From DATJXG01 sp035500455 (lineage in GTDB: Bacteria; Acidobacteriota; Terriglobia; Terriglobales; Acidobacteriaceae), in the NCBI GenBank assembly GCA_035500455.1, contig DATJXG010000049.1, forward strand, positions 1 through 18,069: a DNA stretch of 18,069 bases, read 5' to 3'. Within the stretch, counting starts at the first letter, position 1. Each line of letters begins with the position of its first letter. Both the position numbers and the translations under genes were made by a program. The notes under the pieces were generated by a model. It worked only from the letters and a program-made list of their open reading frames with translations, made no database searches and was not told the origin of the DNA. Below are positions 1-6,842 of this stretch, in pieces.

Positions 1-271
1 CGCTATCGGGAACTGTAGCTTCATCGAATAGTCCATAGTTCGGGATTGCAACGTAAGCAGCCAAAGCAAAACCGAGAATCCACCTCGAAACGACGTTCGG
101 ATGCTGCCAATGGATTAGGTTGCTCATGCACCATCCCACAATGACGCCCCAAGCGGTGACTCCCATCAGCATTATCACTGTCGGCGCACGGTACAGGATG
201 CTTTTCGACAGGAACCATCCAAATCTCCGTCCGAAATACATGAAGACGAAGGCAGCAAAAGCGAAGCGCAA
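1..271 (-). CDS. Multi-pass membrane protein, N-terminal part only (runs off the left edge)
   Basis: This minus-strand frame is open from position 271 to the window edge, giving 90 residues without a stop; the C-terminus lies outside. The translation has three hydrophobic stretches: LRFAFAAFVFMYFG near residues 1-14, a second around residues 31-48 containing VIMLMGVTAWGVIVGW, and a third around ILGFALAAYVAIPNYG. Short charged or aromatic loops such as IHWQHPN separate them. The start chosen is TTG at 271, because a strong Shine-Dalgarno (AAGGAGG on the minus strand, 277-283) sits 5 bases upstream. No ATG occurs before an internal Met, and a stop lies upstream in frame. I do not recognise the family; an integral inner-membrane protein is all that can be said. 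The coding frame is supported by hydrophobicity and absence of stops, not by similarity. Confidence 0.6.
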   Translation of the reverse strand, partial: MRFAFAAFVFMYFGRRFGWFLSKSILYRAPTVIMLMGVTAWGVIVGWCMSNLIHWQHPNVVSRWILGFALAAYVAIPNYGLFDEATVPDS

Positions 272-388
272 GAGCACCTCCTTGAAGCGGTAATCCGCCT
301 CAACTGTTCTAGCAGACGCAATGCGTCGCTACTAGTGTTCGAAGGGGACGCCTCCTTTCGAGGGCCTGATTCTCTGCTGGACGCACAC

Positions 389-420
389 AAAAACCCCGCC
401 CAAGCGGAGCTTGGACGGGG
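389..420 (-). terminator. Intrinsic terminator of glnA
   Basis: On the minus strand a GC-rich hairpin (CCCCGTCCAAGC paired with GCTTGGGCGGGG, one T-G pair) occupies 394-420 and is followed by TTTTT at 393-389. It begins 58 bases after the glnA stop codon and is oriented to end glnA transcription before the membrane-protein gene to its left. Confidence 0.85.
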
Positions 421-477
421 CACTTTACAGAGTAACGAACAGCCCAACCACGGGCGGCATGCCCGCAGCCTACATTT

Positions 478-1890
478 CTAAATATCGTAGTACAACGCGA
501 ACTCATACGGATGCGGGCGCAGCCTTACTGCGTCCACTTCCTTGGAGCGCTTGTACTCGATATACGTGCTCAGCAGCTCTTCGGTGAACACGTCGCCCTT
601 CAGCAGGAAGGCGTGGTCTTTTTCCAGGGCAAGAAGCGCGGCATCGAGCGAGCCGGGCATGGAGGGAACTTTCGCCAGCTCCTCCGGGCCCAGATCGTAG
701 ATGTCCTTGTCGAGCGGCTGGCCGGGATCGATTTTGTTCTCCACTCCGTCCAGACCGGCCATCATCATCGCCGAGAATGCGAGGTAGGGGTTGCAGCTCG
801 GGTCGGGTGGGCGGAACTCTACGCGCTTCGCTTTCGGGCTCGCCGAGTACATCGGAATGCGGCAAGCCGCCGAGCGGTTGCGGCGCGAGTAGGCGAGGTT
901 CACGGGAGCTTCAAAGCCGGGCACCAGGCGCTTGTAGGAGTTGGTCGTCGGAGCAATGATCGCCGCGAGCGCTGGCCCGTGCTTGATCAGGCCGCCGATG
1001 TACCACAGAGCCATCTGCGAGAGTCCGGCATAGCCGTCACCGGCAAAGAGGGGCTTGCCGCCCTTCCACAGCGACTGGTGCGTGTGCATGCCGCTGCCGT
1101 TGTCCTGGAAGATCGGCTTCGGCATGAAAGTGACCGTCTTGCCGTACTGGTTGGCCGTGTTCTTCACGATGTACTTGTACATCAGCATGTTGTCGGCGGA
1201 GCGCACCAGGGAATTGAACTTGAGGTCAATTTCGGTCTGCCCGCCGGTGGCCACCTCATGGTGATGGCATTCCACTTCCATGCCGCAGCTGATCATGGTC
1301 ATCACCATCTCGCTGCGCAGGTCCTGGTAGTGGTCCATGGGGGGCACGGGGAAATAACCTTCCTTGTAGCGGGGGCGGTATCCCAGGTTGTTGTTCTCGC
1401 GGCCTGAATTCCAGCGTCCCTCTTCGGCATCGATGTAGTAGAAGCCCAGATTCTCGCGCTGGTCGAAGCGGATGTTGTCAAAAATGAAGAACTCGGCCTC
1501 GGCGCCGAAGTAAGCCGTGTCGGCGATGCCAGTGGAGTTCAAATAGAGTTCGGCTTTCTTGGCGATATAGCGCGGGTCGCGGTCGTAGCGCTGCTTGGTG
1601 ACCGGATCCACCGCGTCGCAGATCAGAACGAGCGTAGGGACTTCGGTGAAGGGATCGAGGGCGTAGTAGGCGGGATCAGGAATGAGCAGCATATCGCTCT
1701 CATTGATCGCCGCCCAGCCGCGGATGGACGAACCGTCCATGCCGAAGCCCTCCTCGAACGAGTCCTCGCTCAGTTGGTCGATGGGGTAGGAAACGTGCTG
1801 CCACAATCCCGGCAGGTCCGTGAATCGAAGGTCCAAGATTTTCACGTTGTTCTTCTTCACGAACTCCAGGATGGTCTTGGGATCAGCCAT
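478..1890 (-). CDS. glnA: Glutamine synthetase, type I
   Basis: It makes L-glutamine from glutamate, ammonia and ATP and is the main entry of ammonium into metabolism; the family forms cytoplasmic dodecamers. The 470-residue product matches the usual type I length. The beta-grasp motif FGMDGSSIRGW lies at residues 49-59, the metal-binding segment AEAEFF near 130, the ATP-binding signature KPIFQDNGSGMHTHQS near 256-271, and the substrate-binding NRSAACRIP segment further on. Tyr398 in DIYDLGPEE matches the adenylylated tyrosine of the I-beta subtype, which suggests control by GlnE-type adenylylation (inference; glnE is not in the window). The ATG at 1890 has AAAGGAG six bases upstream. The gene is monocistronic, with a terminator just downstream. 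A divergent LysR-type regulator lies upstream, and its palindrome may control glnA. No sigma-54 promoter was found. Confidence 0.98.
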   Translation of the reverse strand: MADPKTILEFVKKNNVKILDLRFTDLPGLWQHVSYPIDQLSEDSFEEGFGMDGSSIRGWAAINESDMLLIPDPAYYALDPFTEVPTLVLICDAVDPVTKQRYDRDPRYIAKKAELYLNSTGIADTAYFGAEAEFFIFDNIRFDQRENLGFYYIDAEEGRWNSGRENNNLGYRPRYKEGYFPVPPMDHYQDLRSEMVMTMISCGMEVECHHHEVATGGQTEIDLKFNSLVRSADNMLMYKYIVKNTANQYGKTVTFMPKPIFQDNGSGMHTHQSLWKGGKPLFAGDGYAGLSQMALWYIGGLIKHGPALAAIIAPTTNSYKRLVPGFEAPVNLAYSRRNRSAACRIPMYSASPKAKRVEFRPPDPSCNPYLAFSAMMMAGLDGVENKIDPGQPLDKDIYDLGPEELAKVPSMPGSLDAALLALEKDHAFLLKGDVFTEELLSTYIEYKRSKEVDAVRLRPHPYEFALYYDI

Positions 1891-2264
1891 GGATTGCTCC
1901 TTTGCAGTGTGGGACGTGCCCGGAAATAGCTCCGCGGCTGCAACTTTCGCAGGCCGTAAGCAAGATCAGAATTGCCACAGAATTTTAAGGGGATGTGTTC
2001 CGCCTGCTACAATACCATGAGCATGCGCCCGCAGGCGACAGCAAGTGTAGGCGCTCACAACGCATCCGCATATTGAATGTTTTTATGGCGGCCATAAGCT
2101 GCCGCTATTTTGCAGTTGAGCGCCGCCGGCCTGCGGATTCGGGGTCGATTCTCCGGAATTTATTTCTGAGTGGCAGATGATGAGCGCGCGGGAGTGAAAT
2201 CGTCACCGCGCTGCGGCAACCTCAGTGTCACCAGCCGGCCCGGCGCAGAGTTAGCCGCTACCTT
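1891..2264. other. Divergent glnA / lysR intergenic region
   Basis: These 374 bases hold no convincing gene. They contain the 15-bp palindrome at 2083-2097. A TACAAT hexamer at 2008-2013 (plus strand) resembles a -10 box but has no good -35 partner at normal spacing, so I did not call a promoter. Start sites for both flanking genes must lie here but cannot be fixed by eye. Confidence 0.5.
2083..2097. promoter_or_regulatory. Palindrome TTATGGC-G-GCCATAA, candidate LysR-type operator
   Basis: Two perfect 7-base arms flank a single G. The core fits the T-N11-A pattern (T at 2084, A at 2096) typical of LysR-family binding sites. It sits 167 bases before the lysR start and 192 bases before the glnA start, the usual position for a LysR-type regulator acting on its own gene and a divergent target. 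The palindrome is directly visible; its role as an operator is inferred from position and pattern. Confidence 0.5.
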
Positions 2265-3173
2265 ATGGACTTCGACCAGTTAGAGACTTTTCTGGAAGTG
2301 GCGCGGCTTTCCAGTTTTTCCCGCGCCGCCGAGAAGCGCTTCCGCACTCAGCCCGCCATTTCTTCCCAGATTCGCAGTCTGGAGGAGGAAGTCGGAGCTA
2401 AGCTTCTGGACCGTTCCGGGGGCAAAGTTTCCATCACCGCGTCGGGAAAGCTCTTCCAGAAATTTGCCGAGGAAACTCTGGCGGCGCGCAAGGCGGCGTT
2501 CACTGCGATTGCCGAGACGGAACGGGTTCCCCGCGGCGAGATCGTCGTCGGAGCGAACGAAGGCACGTGCCTGCACATTCTGCCCGAGGTCTTCGCCGAG
2601 TTCAAAAAGCTTTATCCGGACGTCTCGATCAACATCACCCGCGCCGACTACTCCAAGGTGCTGGAGTCGGTGATCGATAATTCTGTGGATTTTGGCGTGG
2701 TTTCCATGCCGGTTACCGATACCCGTCTGACCGTGGTACTCATTCATCGCGACGAATTAGTGATCATCACTCCGCCGCACCATCCCCTGGCCAAGCTGAA
2801 ATCGGCCACCATCGCCGAAGCCGCCAAGTATCCCCTGATCCTGCCCAAGGCGGGGCACACGCGGGACGCGCTGGAGTCGCTGTTTCATGAGCGCAAGATC
2901 AAGCCCAAATACGCTATGGAACTCGATTCCAGCGAACTGCTCAAGCGTTTCGTGGCGGTCGATGCCGGCGTGGGATTTATCGCTCTCTCCAACGTTTCCG
3001 AAGATGTTCGTGCCAACGTGCTTTCCACCATCCCCATCGCTGACGCCGTCGTACGCCGCGACCTGGGGCTGGTCTTCCGCAAAGACAAAGCCCTGAGCCG
3101 CGCCGCCCTCGCCTTCATTGATATCGCCGTGAAGATCAAAGCCGCCGATGTAGCCATTCCGGCGAAACGCTAG
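2265..3173 (+). CDS. LysR-family transcriptional regulator
   Basis: This 302-residue protein has normal LysR-family length and layout. The N-terminal winged helix-turn-helix spans about residues 1-60 (LETFLEVARLSSFSRAAEKRFRTQPAISSQIRSLEEEVG), followed by a linker helix. The periplasmic-binding-protein-like effector domain runs from about 92 to 295 (GEIVVGANEGTCLHILPEVFAEF onward, with DFGVVSMP and the GVGFIAL segment typical of the CysB/CbbR-like branch). It acts in the cytoplasm as a DNA-binding regulator; the effector is unknown. The ATG at 2265 gives the typical MDFDQLETFLEVA start, though no clear Shine-Dalgarno precedes it. It is divergent from glnA with a palindrome between them, so control of glnA is plausible, but no motif proves a nitrogen role; CbbR- or CysL-like roles are alternatives. 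Confidence 0.93.
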   Translation: MDFDQLETFLEVARLSSFSRAAEKRFRTQPAISSQIRSLEEEVGAKLLDRSGGKVSITASGKLFQKFAEETLAARKAAFTAIAETERVPRGEIVVGANEGTCLHILPEVFAEFKKLYPDVSINITRADYSKVLESVIDNSVDFGVVSMPVTDTRLTVVLIHRDELVIITPPHHPLAKLKSATIAEAAKYPLILPKAGHTRDALESLFHERKIKPKYAMELDSSELLKRFVAVDAGVGFIALSNVSEDVRANVLSTIPIADAVVRRDLGLVFRKDKALSRAALAFIDIAVKIKAADVAIPAKR

Positions 3174-3231
3174 CGATCTCCAGCGTGCGCTCGCAAAAAA
3201 TCACTGGACGGACCGGAATCTGGCAGCGAGT

Positions 3232-3319
3232 CGCCCCCGGAGCGTACTGCTTTGTCCGGCTGCGTCTCCAGGAACATAAGGCACCGGGGTGATGGGCCGG
3301 ACGAGCGCAGCCGGGGGCG
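3232..3319. other. GC-rich segment with competing inverted repeats
   Basis: CGCCCCCGG (3232-3240) pairs perfectly with CCGGGGGCG (3311-3319). CCGGCTGCG (3256-3264) pairs perfectly with CGCAGCCGG (3306-3314). GTCCGGC (3254-3260) also pairs with GCCGGAC (3296-3302). The partners overlap, so only one arrangement can form at a time. No U-tract follows, so it is not a standard intrinsic terminator. It could be a structured RNA, a 3' end of lysR mRNA, or a repeat remnant. Confidence 0.4.
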
Positions 3320-3378
3320 GGGCGTCGCCGTGTGGCTAAGTCACAGCAAATCAGTCGGCAAGCGCAAAAACTTTCAGC

Positions 3379-3408
3379 TTGACATGCAGGTTTTTCACAG
3401 CAAATATT
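3379..3408 (+). promoter_or_regulatory. Sigma-70-type promoter for the LamG lipoprotein gene
   Basis: A perfect -35 box TTGACA (3379-3384) is followed after 18 bases by AATATT (3403-3408), which matches the -10 consensus at four of six positions. Transcription would start near 3415, about 68 bases before the start codon. Confidence 0.5.
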
Positions 3409-3421
3409 GGTGCCTCATTTT

Positions 3422-3443
3422 CCCGGCCAGCACAGCGGCCGGG
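3422..3443 (+). other. 5' leader hairpin of the LamG gene
   Basis: CCCGGCC (3422-3428) and GGCCGGG (3437-3443) form a perfect 7-bp GC stem with an 8-base loop, directly after the predicted transcription start and about 20 bases before the ribosome binding site. It may stabilise the mRNA 5' end. The structure is visible; the function is inferred. Confidence 0.45.
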
Positions 3444-3482
3444 TGCCGGGTTCGCTAATTGACGTGGGAGGCATACAAAACA

Positions 3483-4274
3483 ATGACACTTCGAGCGATG
3501 GTTTCAAAGCGGCGGCGTTTTTGGCCGGCCTTGCTGGCGGTTCCGTTTATGTTCATGGCATGTGGGGGAGGAACGAAGAGTTCTACGACTACAACTCCTC
3601 CGCCCACCTCGAATTGTGCGGCCCAGCCCAGCGGGCTGGTGAGTTGGTGGAAAGGCGAATCGAATGCGACGGATGCCAAGGGTCTGTACGACGGCACGGC
3701 CTCCGGCAATGTCACATATACAGCCTCGGAGGTGGGCTCGGGCTTTGTGTTCGATGGCGCCACTAGTTACATCACCATGGGCGCGGTCACGGGCACCCAG
3801 TTGGATGTTGGCACTTCCGACTTCACTATCGAGTTCTGGCTGAAAACGAACTCCGATCTGGCTACCGGAGGAGTCGGGCAATTCGTCGCGGGCGACGGCG
3901 GCATGGGAATTGCACAGGGCTTCCGCGTGGTTTACTTGCCAGCCGACGCGCATCAACTGCGCTTCCGCATCGCCGACGCCAGCACGGCGCAAATCCTGGA
4001 TACAGCCGCGGTGAATGATGGAGCCTGGCACCACTTCGCGTTCGTCCGCATGGGGACATCGATGCTGGCGTATGAAGACGGAGCGCAGGTCGGCACGGCG
4101 ACGACTGCGACGACGCTGGATCTTTCCTCGGCATCTGGATTTGTACTCGGAAGCCGGGGTCTGGATTCATTCTATGAGGGCGGCCTGGACGAGGTGTCGT
4201 TCTACAGCCGGGCGCTGACGGCAACGGAAATTTCGGCAATTTTTGCTGCCGGCTCGGATGGGAAGTGCTCGTAG
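3483..4274 (+). CDS. LamG-domain (concanavalin A-like) putative lipoprotein
   Basis: The 263-residue product begins with a basic N-terminus (SKRRR), a hydrophobic core (FWPALLAVPFMFMA) and then Cys followed by GGG. This looks like a lipoprotein signal with an imperfect lipobox (F-M-A-C, lacking the usual Leu at -3). A Thr/Pro linker (SSTTTTPPP) leads to a single laminin-G-like jelly-roll domain of the LamG_3 type, covering nearly all the rest: GLVSWWKGE at its start, FTIEFWLKT and HHFAFVR inside, GGLDEVSFYSRALTATEI near the end. Such domains usually bind carbohydrate or mediate adhesion at the cell surface; no catalytic residues are evident. The ATG at 3483 was chosen because GGGAGG lies 11 bases upstream; a TTG at 3459 in the same frame is less likely. 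It stands alone with its own promoter. The exact ligand is unknown. Confidence 0.85.
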   Translation: MTLRAMVSKRRRFWPALLAVPFMFMACGGGTKSSTTTTPPPTSNCAAQPSGLVSWWKGESNATDAKGLYDGTASGNVTYTASEVGSGFVFDGATSYITMGAVTGTQLDVGTSDFTIEFWLKTNSDLATGGVGQFVAGDGGMGIAQGFRVVYLPADAHQLRFRIADASTAQILDTAAVNDGAWHHFAFVRMGTSMLAYEDGAQVGTATTATTLDLSSASGFVLGSRGLDSFYEGGLDEVSFYSRALTATEISAIFAAGSDGKCS

Positions 4275-4285
4275 GGATCTTCTAG

Positions 4286-4348
4286 CTCCTGGCCCCTAGC
4301 TACCAGCTGAATCCCACGGGTTCAGGCCGACGGCTAGAAGGCCAGGAG
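4286..4348. repeat. Imperfect palindrome after the LamG gene
   Basis: CTCCTGGCC (4286-4294) is perfectly complementary to GGCCAGGAG (4340-4348), with a 45-base loop. TTCTAG and CTAGAA sit beside the arms. It lies between convergent genes (LamG plus, DUF4291 minus). Without a U-tract it is more like an intergenic repeat than a standard terminator. Confidence 0.35.
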
Positions 4349-4438
4349 AGAGTCGCTGAGGCTTGTGGAACGGTGGGTTTGGCGGCGCGCCAGCCGGCGC
4401 TGATCAGGCCATTCCAAGACCTTTCTCTGCGACCAGGG

Positions 4439-5032
4439 CTAATCCTCTCGGCAGAGCTTCCGCCGCAGCGCTTGGCTGAGAGGATAGTCCAATTCAAGGT
4501 GGTCCGGGGATTCTTCGGGCACTCCGGCCGCATCTGCGCTCTGCGCCAGCCGGTGCGCAATAGCGGTCACGTCCTCGATGTGCACGATCCAGTCATTGAC
4601 GTAGCGGACGACTGCTTCGCCGGATAGTCCGATCTGAATGCTTCGAACCCCTGCAACGATATTCATATGGCGATCGCGTTCCGGGTCCCATTGCACGCGC
4701 ACCGGAGCTTCGTCGAGGCGCCTGCGCCATTCTTCGTAAGAAGCATGAGTGCGCGGATGAAACCTTGACAGCTCTGCATGCGCCAGGGCCCAGTCGAATC
4801 CCTCCCGAGTGATGTCGATCCCCAGCACCATCTCCTGTCCGGGCTTGCTGGCGTGCCCGGACCGGTACATCATCCAGTGGAATGACGGCTTGATCCAGGT
4901 CATGCGTTGCATGGAGAACGGGGCGACGAAGCGCCCAGCTTTCAGCGCGGGCCGGGCGATTTCAGGACGATACGCCTGGTAAACGCGGATGGTGAGGTCA
5001 GTGTAGCGGGCGCGGATGACGTGCTCGGACAT
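4439..5032 (-). CDS. DUF4291 family protein
   Basis: The 197-residue product has the full length and the diagnostic strings of the DUF4291 family: TIRVYQAYRPEIA near residues 14-26, RMTWIKPSFHWMMYRSG at 43-59, KPGQE followed by LGIDITREGFDWALAHA at 70-86, PVRVQWDPERD near 111-121, and RSIQIGLSGEAVVRYVNDWIVHIEDVT further on. No signal peptide or membrane segment is seen, so it is probably cytoplasmic. The biochemical function of the family is not known to me. The strongly conserved Trp, Lys, Arg and Asp residues suggest an enzyme or ligand-binding pocket, but that is inference. The ATG at 5032 lacks a clear Shine-Dalgarno. It lies 73 bases downstream of the hydrolase-like gene on the same strand, so the two could be co-transcribed. 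Confidence 0.92.
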   Translation of the reverse strand: MSEHVIRARYTDLTIRVYQAYRPEIARPALKAGRFVAPFSMQRMTWIKPSFHWMMYRSGHASKPGQEMVLGIDITREGFDWALAHAELSRFHPRTHASYEEWRRRLDEAPVRVQWDPERDRHMNIVAGVRSIQIGLSGEAVVRYVNDWIVHIEDVTAIAHRLAQSADAAGVPEESPDHLELDYPLSQALRRKLCRED

Positions 5033-5105
5033 GCGGTGAGTGTCTGAAGGGAGCGAACTGAGATTGAAGTATAAGGCGAAGGGTGGAATCGGTAATCGTC
5101 CGAAC

Positions 5106-5858
5106 TTACAGCGGCGGCAGCTTGGAGCGGATCAACTGCTCCACCTGGCTCCAAACCTTGGGGTCGCACTCGATTTCCGTGTGCGTCTTTACCAGCAGGT
5201 TGTCCCACCAGGGATAGTTTTCGCAACGCACCGGAGAAGCTTTGTAGTCGAAGCGGAAGTTGCCGACGATCTGAGTGCGGGCGGGGTCGGCGGCGCGAAT
5301 CCGGGAACGGCCGTGGATCAGTCCGTCGGGCTGATAGAAGTTCGCGGCCGCGCCCACGTTGGCGGGAATGAGGGCGTCGTTCTGGCCGCGCTTGGCGACG
5401 CTATCCACCTGCACGGTCAGCAGCACGGGAATTCCTTCCTTCCCCAGGATGCGGGCCAGGTTTACGCTCTCCGAGCCGCCCCAGCTGTGTCCGTAGAAAA
5501 TGATGCGGGCATTCTGCTTTTCGCGCTCCGAAAGCTTTCCGTCGCGGTTGGTGTCGAGCAGTCGCAGAATCTGTCTGTAAGCTTCATCGCGGCGGTGGTT
5601 CTCGAAGGCTTCCACGAACACGCCTGAGCGGTATTCCTTTCGCAGGCTTGCCGCGAGTTGCACCTCGCTGTGGCTGAGGTTCTCATGGGAGACGAAGCCG
5701 CCGACGAAGCCAATCACGATACAGGGAGAGAGCGGGGAAGCCGAGACTGCGGTGTCGGGCGCTGGGCCATTGGCTGCCGCACGCAAGGCCAGCGGGAAGA
5801 GCAGGCAGAGGCTGAACAACGAGGCCGGGAGCAGGCGTCTCATCAGCGGTCGCATCAT
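5106..5858 (-). CDS. Secreted alpha/beta-hydrolase-like protein with an embedded EF-hand loop
   Basis: The 250-residue product starts with a Sec signal peptide (basic RPLMRRLL, hydrophobic core, ALRAAANG cleavage region near residue 29), so it is exported. A serine-hydrolase nucleophile elbow GHSWGG lies at 123-128 (Ser125), preceded by the strand ARIIFY. Asp152 in VQVDSV and His226 in KTHTEIE are sensible triad partners by spacing (inference). Just before the elbow, DTNRDGKLSERE (102-113) matches the canonical EF-hand calcium loop at every key position: D1, N3, D5, G6, L8, E12. A lipase, esterase or thioesterase activity with structural calcium is possible, but the substrate is unknown. The ATG at 5858 has only a weak ribosome binding site; a Met at residue 6 is an alternative. 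DUF4291 lies just downstream. Confidence 0.82.
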   Translation of the reverse strand: MMRPLMRRLLPASLFSLCLLFPLALRAAANGPAPDTAVSASPLSPCIVIGFVGGFVSHENLSHSEVQLAASLRKEYRSGVFVEAFENHRRDEAYRQILRLLDTNRDGKLSEREKQNARIIFYGHSWGGSESVNLARILGKEGIPVLLTVQVDSVAKRGQNDALIPANVGAAANFYQPDGLIHGRSRIRAADPARTQIVGNFRFDYKASPVRCENYPWWDNLLVKTHTEIECDPKVWSQVEQLIRSKLPPL

Positions 5859-5913
5859 AACAAACCCTGCGGAGAAGTGGGTAGAGGCATTTTGGCGGAA
5901 GGCGTTTTTCTAT

Positions 5914-5957
5914 GTGTTCTTGGCGATCCTTGCGGCTGAAAAGTTTTGCCACCAAGG
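5914..5957. repeat. Short intergenic repeat, TTCTTGGCGATC type, copy 1
   Basis: The 17-mer at 5917-5933 (TTCTTGGCGATCCTTGC) recurs at 13744-13760 with one difference. The preceding GTGTTCTTGG is also shared with 8972-8981. All three copies are intergenic. Confidence 0.55.
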
Positions 5958-6133
5958 ACTCTTAGGAAGGGCAAGGTCGCCTGCATCCTTCAAATCGGCC
6001 GTCCGGCGCGGACTTTGGGGCGTTCTAAGTGGAAGCGCGAGAGTGGTTTAGCGGATGTTGCCGAGGGTTGGGGCGCGATCGCGAGTGGCTTTCGGGATCG
6101 CGGCGAGCCTGTGCCTCTGGCGGCCCGGACCCA

Positions 6134-6154
6134 GATCCCTCGCTTTGCTCGGGA
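6134..6154. repeat. Imperfect palindrome ATCCC...GGGAT
   Basis: The segment ATCCCTCGC-TTT-GCTCGGGAT is a near-perfect hairpin with a TC/TC mismatch in the stem. It stands at the head of the tandem array and resembles the short REP-like hairpins that I recall as common in acidobacterial intergenic DNA. Confidence 0.45.
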
Positions 6155-6299
6155 TGACAACTTTGTGCTGGTTGCGGATGACGACGGGCTTCCGCTTGTG
6201 GAGGGTGACAGGCTTCCGCTTGTCGAGGACGACGGGCTTCCGCCGTTGCGAGCGATGACAGGGCTCCGCTGGTCCTATGATGATGAGGATTCTGCGCTA
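6150..6299. repeat. Degenerate tandem repeat of about 25-bp units
   Basis: At least five units follow the pattern GGATGAC-N-GGCTTCCGCTTGT-N-GA: they start near 6150, 6176, 6203, 6227 and 6252, with a decayed unit from 6277. The core GGCTTCCGCTTGT is exact in the units at 6176 and 6203. The last unit runs into the stop codon of the decarboxylase gene. Confidence 0.65.
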
Positions 6300-6842
6300 G
6301 TCGAAGATGAAGATGGCGGAGCCGATTACGGTGGTCCAGAGGCCGCGTTTATCGCCGACCGCGGACTGGGTCACGTTGGCGGTGCGCACGATCTTGTTGG
6401 AGATGCGGTAGATTTCCTTCTTCTCGTCCCAGGAAGTCTCAGGGTCGAATTCCACATTCAACGTAGTAGCGAGCATTTCGGCGGCCAGTTCTTCGGCGTA
6501 GTCGCCGGCGGCGTCTTCGGTTTCGCCGAAGGAATGGTGCTCACTCAAGTAGCCGTAGGTATTGCGGTCGGCGGGGATGGCCACGCCAATGCTGGCGGCC
6601 AGCAGGCGATGCGGCTCATGGGTGGAGTTTTCCGCCACCACCGCGAACACGACTTCACCGGGGCTGAGATAGGTCAGCCCCTGCGAGCGCGGGATGAGCT
6701 TGCACTGGGGCGGGAAAATTGAAGAAACGCGAACCAGATTTTGTGCGGCGATGCCGGCATCGCGCAAGGCCAGCTCGAAGGAAGTGAGACGTTCTTTGTG
6801 TTTGCCAACTCCCTTGGTGAAGAAGATCCGCTTGGGGACCAT
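6297..6842 (-). CDS. pdaD: Pyruvoyl-dependent arginine decarboxylase
   Basis: The enzyme decarboxylates L-arginine to agmatine, the first step of polyamine synthesis from arginine. The 181-residue sequence matches the PvlArgDC family end to end: MVPKRIFFTKGVGKHK at the start, FELALRDAGI, then NLVRVSSIFPP with the self-cleavage site at Ser40-Ser41. Ser41 should become the pyruvoyl group, by analogy with the Methanocaldococcus jannaschii enzyme. IGVAIP, YGYLSEHHSFGETEDAAGDYAE and GLWTTVIGSAIFI complete the fold. Cytoplasmic, probably multimeric. The ATG at 6842 gives the usual family N-terminus. An in-frame TTG at 6854 with GGGAGG nine bases upstream is a credible alternative, adding four residues. 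The open frame extends further upstream, but that part is not family sequence. It stands alone; no agmatinase or other polyamine gene is next to it. Confidence 0.95.
   Translation of the reverse strand: MVPKRIFFTKGVGKHKERLTSFELALRDAGIAAQNLVRVSSIFPPQCKLIPRSQGLTYLSPGEVVFAVVAENSTHEPHRLLAASIGVAIPADRNTYGYLSEHHSFGETEDAAGDYAEELAAEMLATTLNVEFDPETSWDEKKEIYRISNKIVRTANVTQSAVGDKRGLWTTVIGSAIFIFD

Larger units (their letters stand above)
3174..3482. other. lysR to LamG-gene intergenic region
   Basis: No gene is supported in these 309 bases. The left half is GC-rich and contains several mutually exclusive perfect inverted repeats (3232-3319, listed separately). The right half is AT-richer and holds the promoter at 3379-3408 and the leader hairpin at 3422-3443 for the LamG gene. 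Confidence 0.5.
5859..6296. other. Intergenic region rich in short repeats
   Basis: The 438 bases between the decarboxylase stop and the hydrolase start hold no supported gene. They contain a TTCTTGGCGATC-type intergenic repeat (5914-5957), an imperfect palindrome with ATCCC/GGGAT ends (6134-6154) and a degenerate tandem array of about 25-bp units (6150-6299). Long open frames here are a by-product of GC-rich sequence and repeats. Confidence 0.5.

Noticed and set aside
511..1407. 298-codon plus-strand open frame opposite glnA
   Set aside because: It is antisense to a certain glutamine synthetase gene, and its low-complexity Val/Ala/His/Arg-rich translation is typical of GC-rich shadow frames.
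1940..1985. Sigma-54-like TGGCA...TTGC on the glnA strand
   Set aside because: The GG and GC elements are 13 bases apart instead of the required 10, so it is not a valid -24/-12 promoter.
6150..6299. CRISPR array
   Set aside because: The units are contiguous and degenerate with no unique spacers, so this is a tandem repeat.
5946..6722. 258-codon plus-strand open frame
   Set aside because: It is made of the tandem repeats plus the antisense strand of the arginine decarboxylase; no domain is recognisable.
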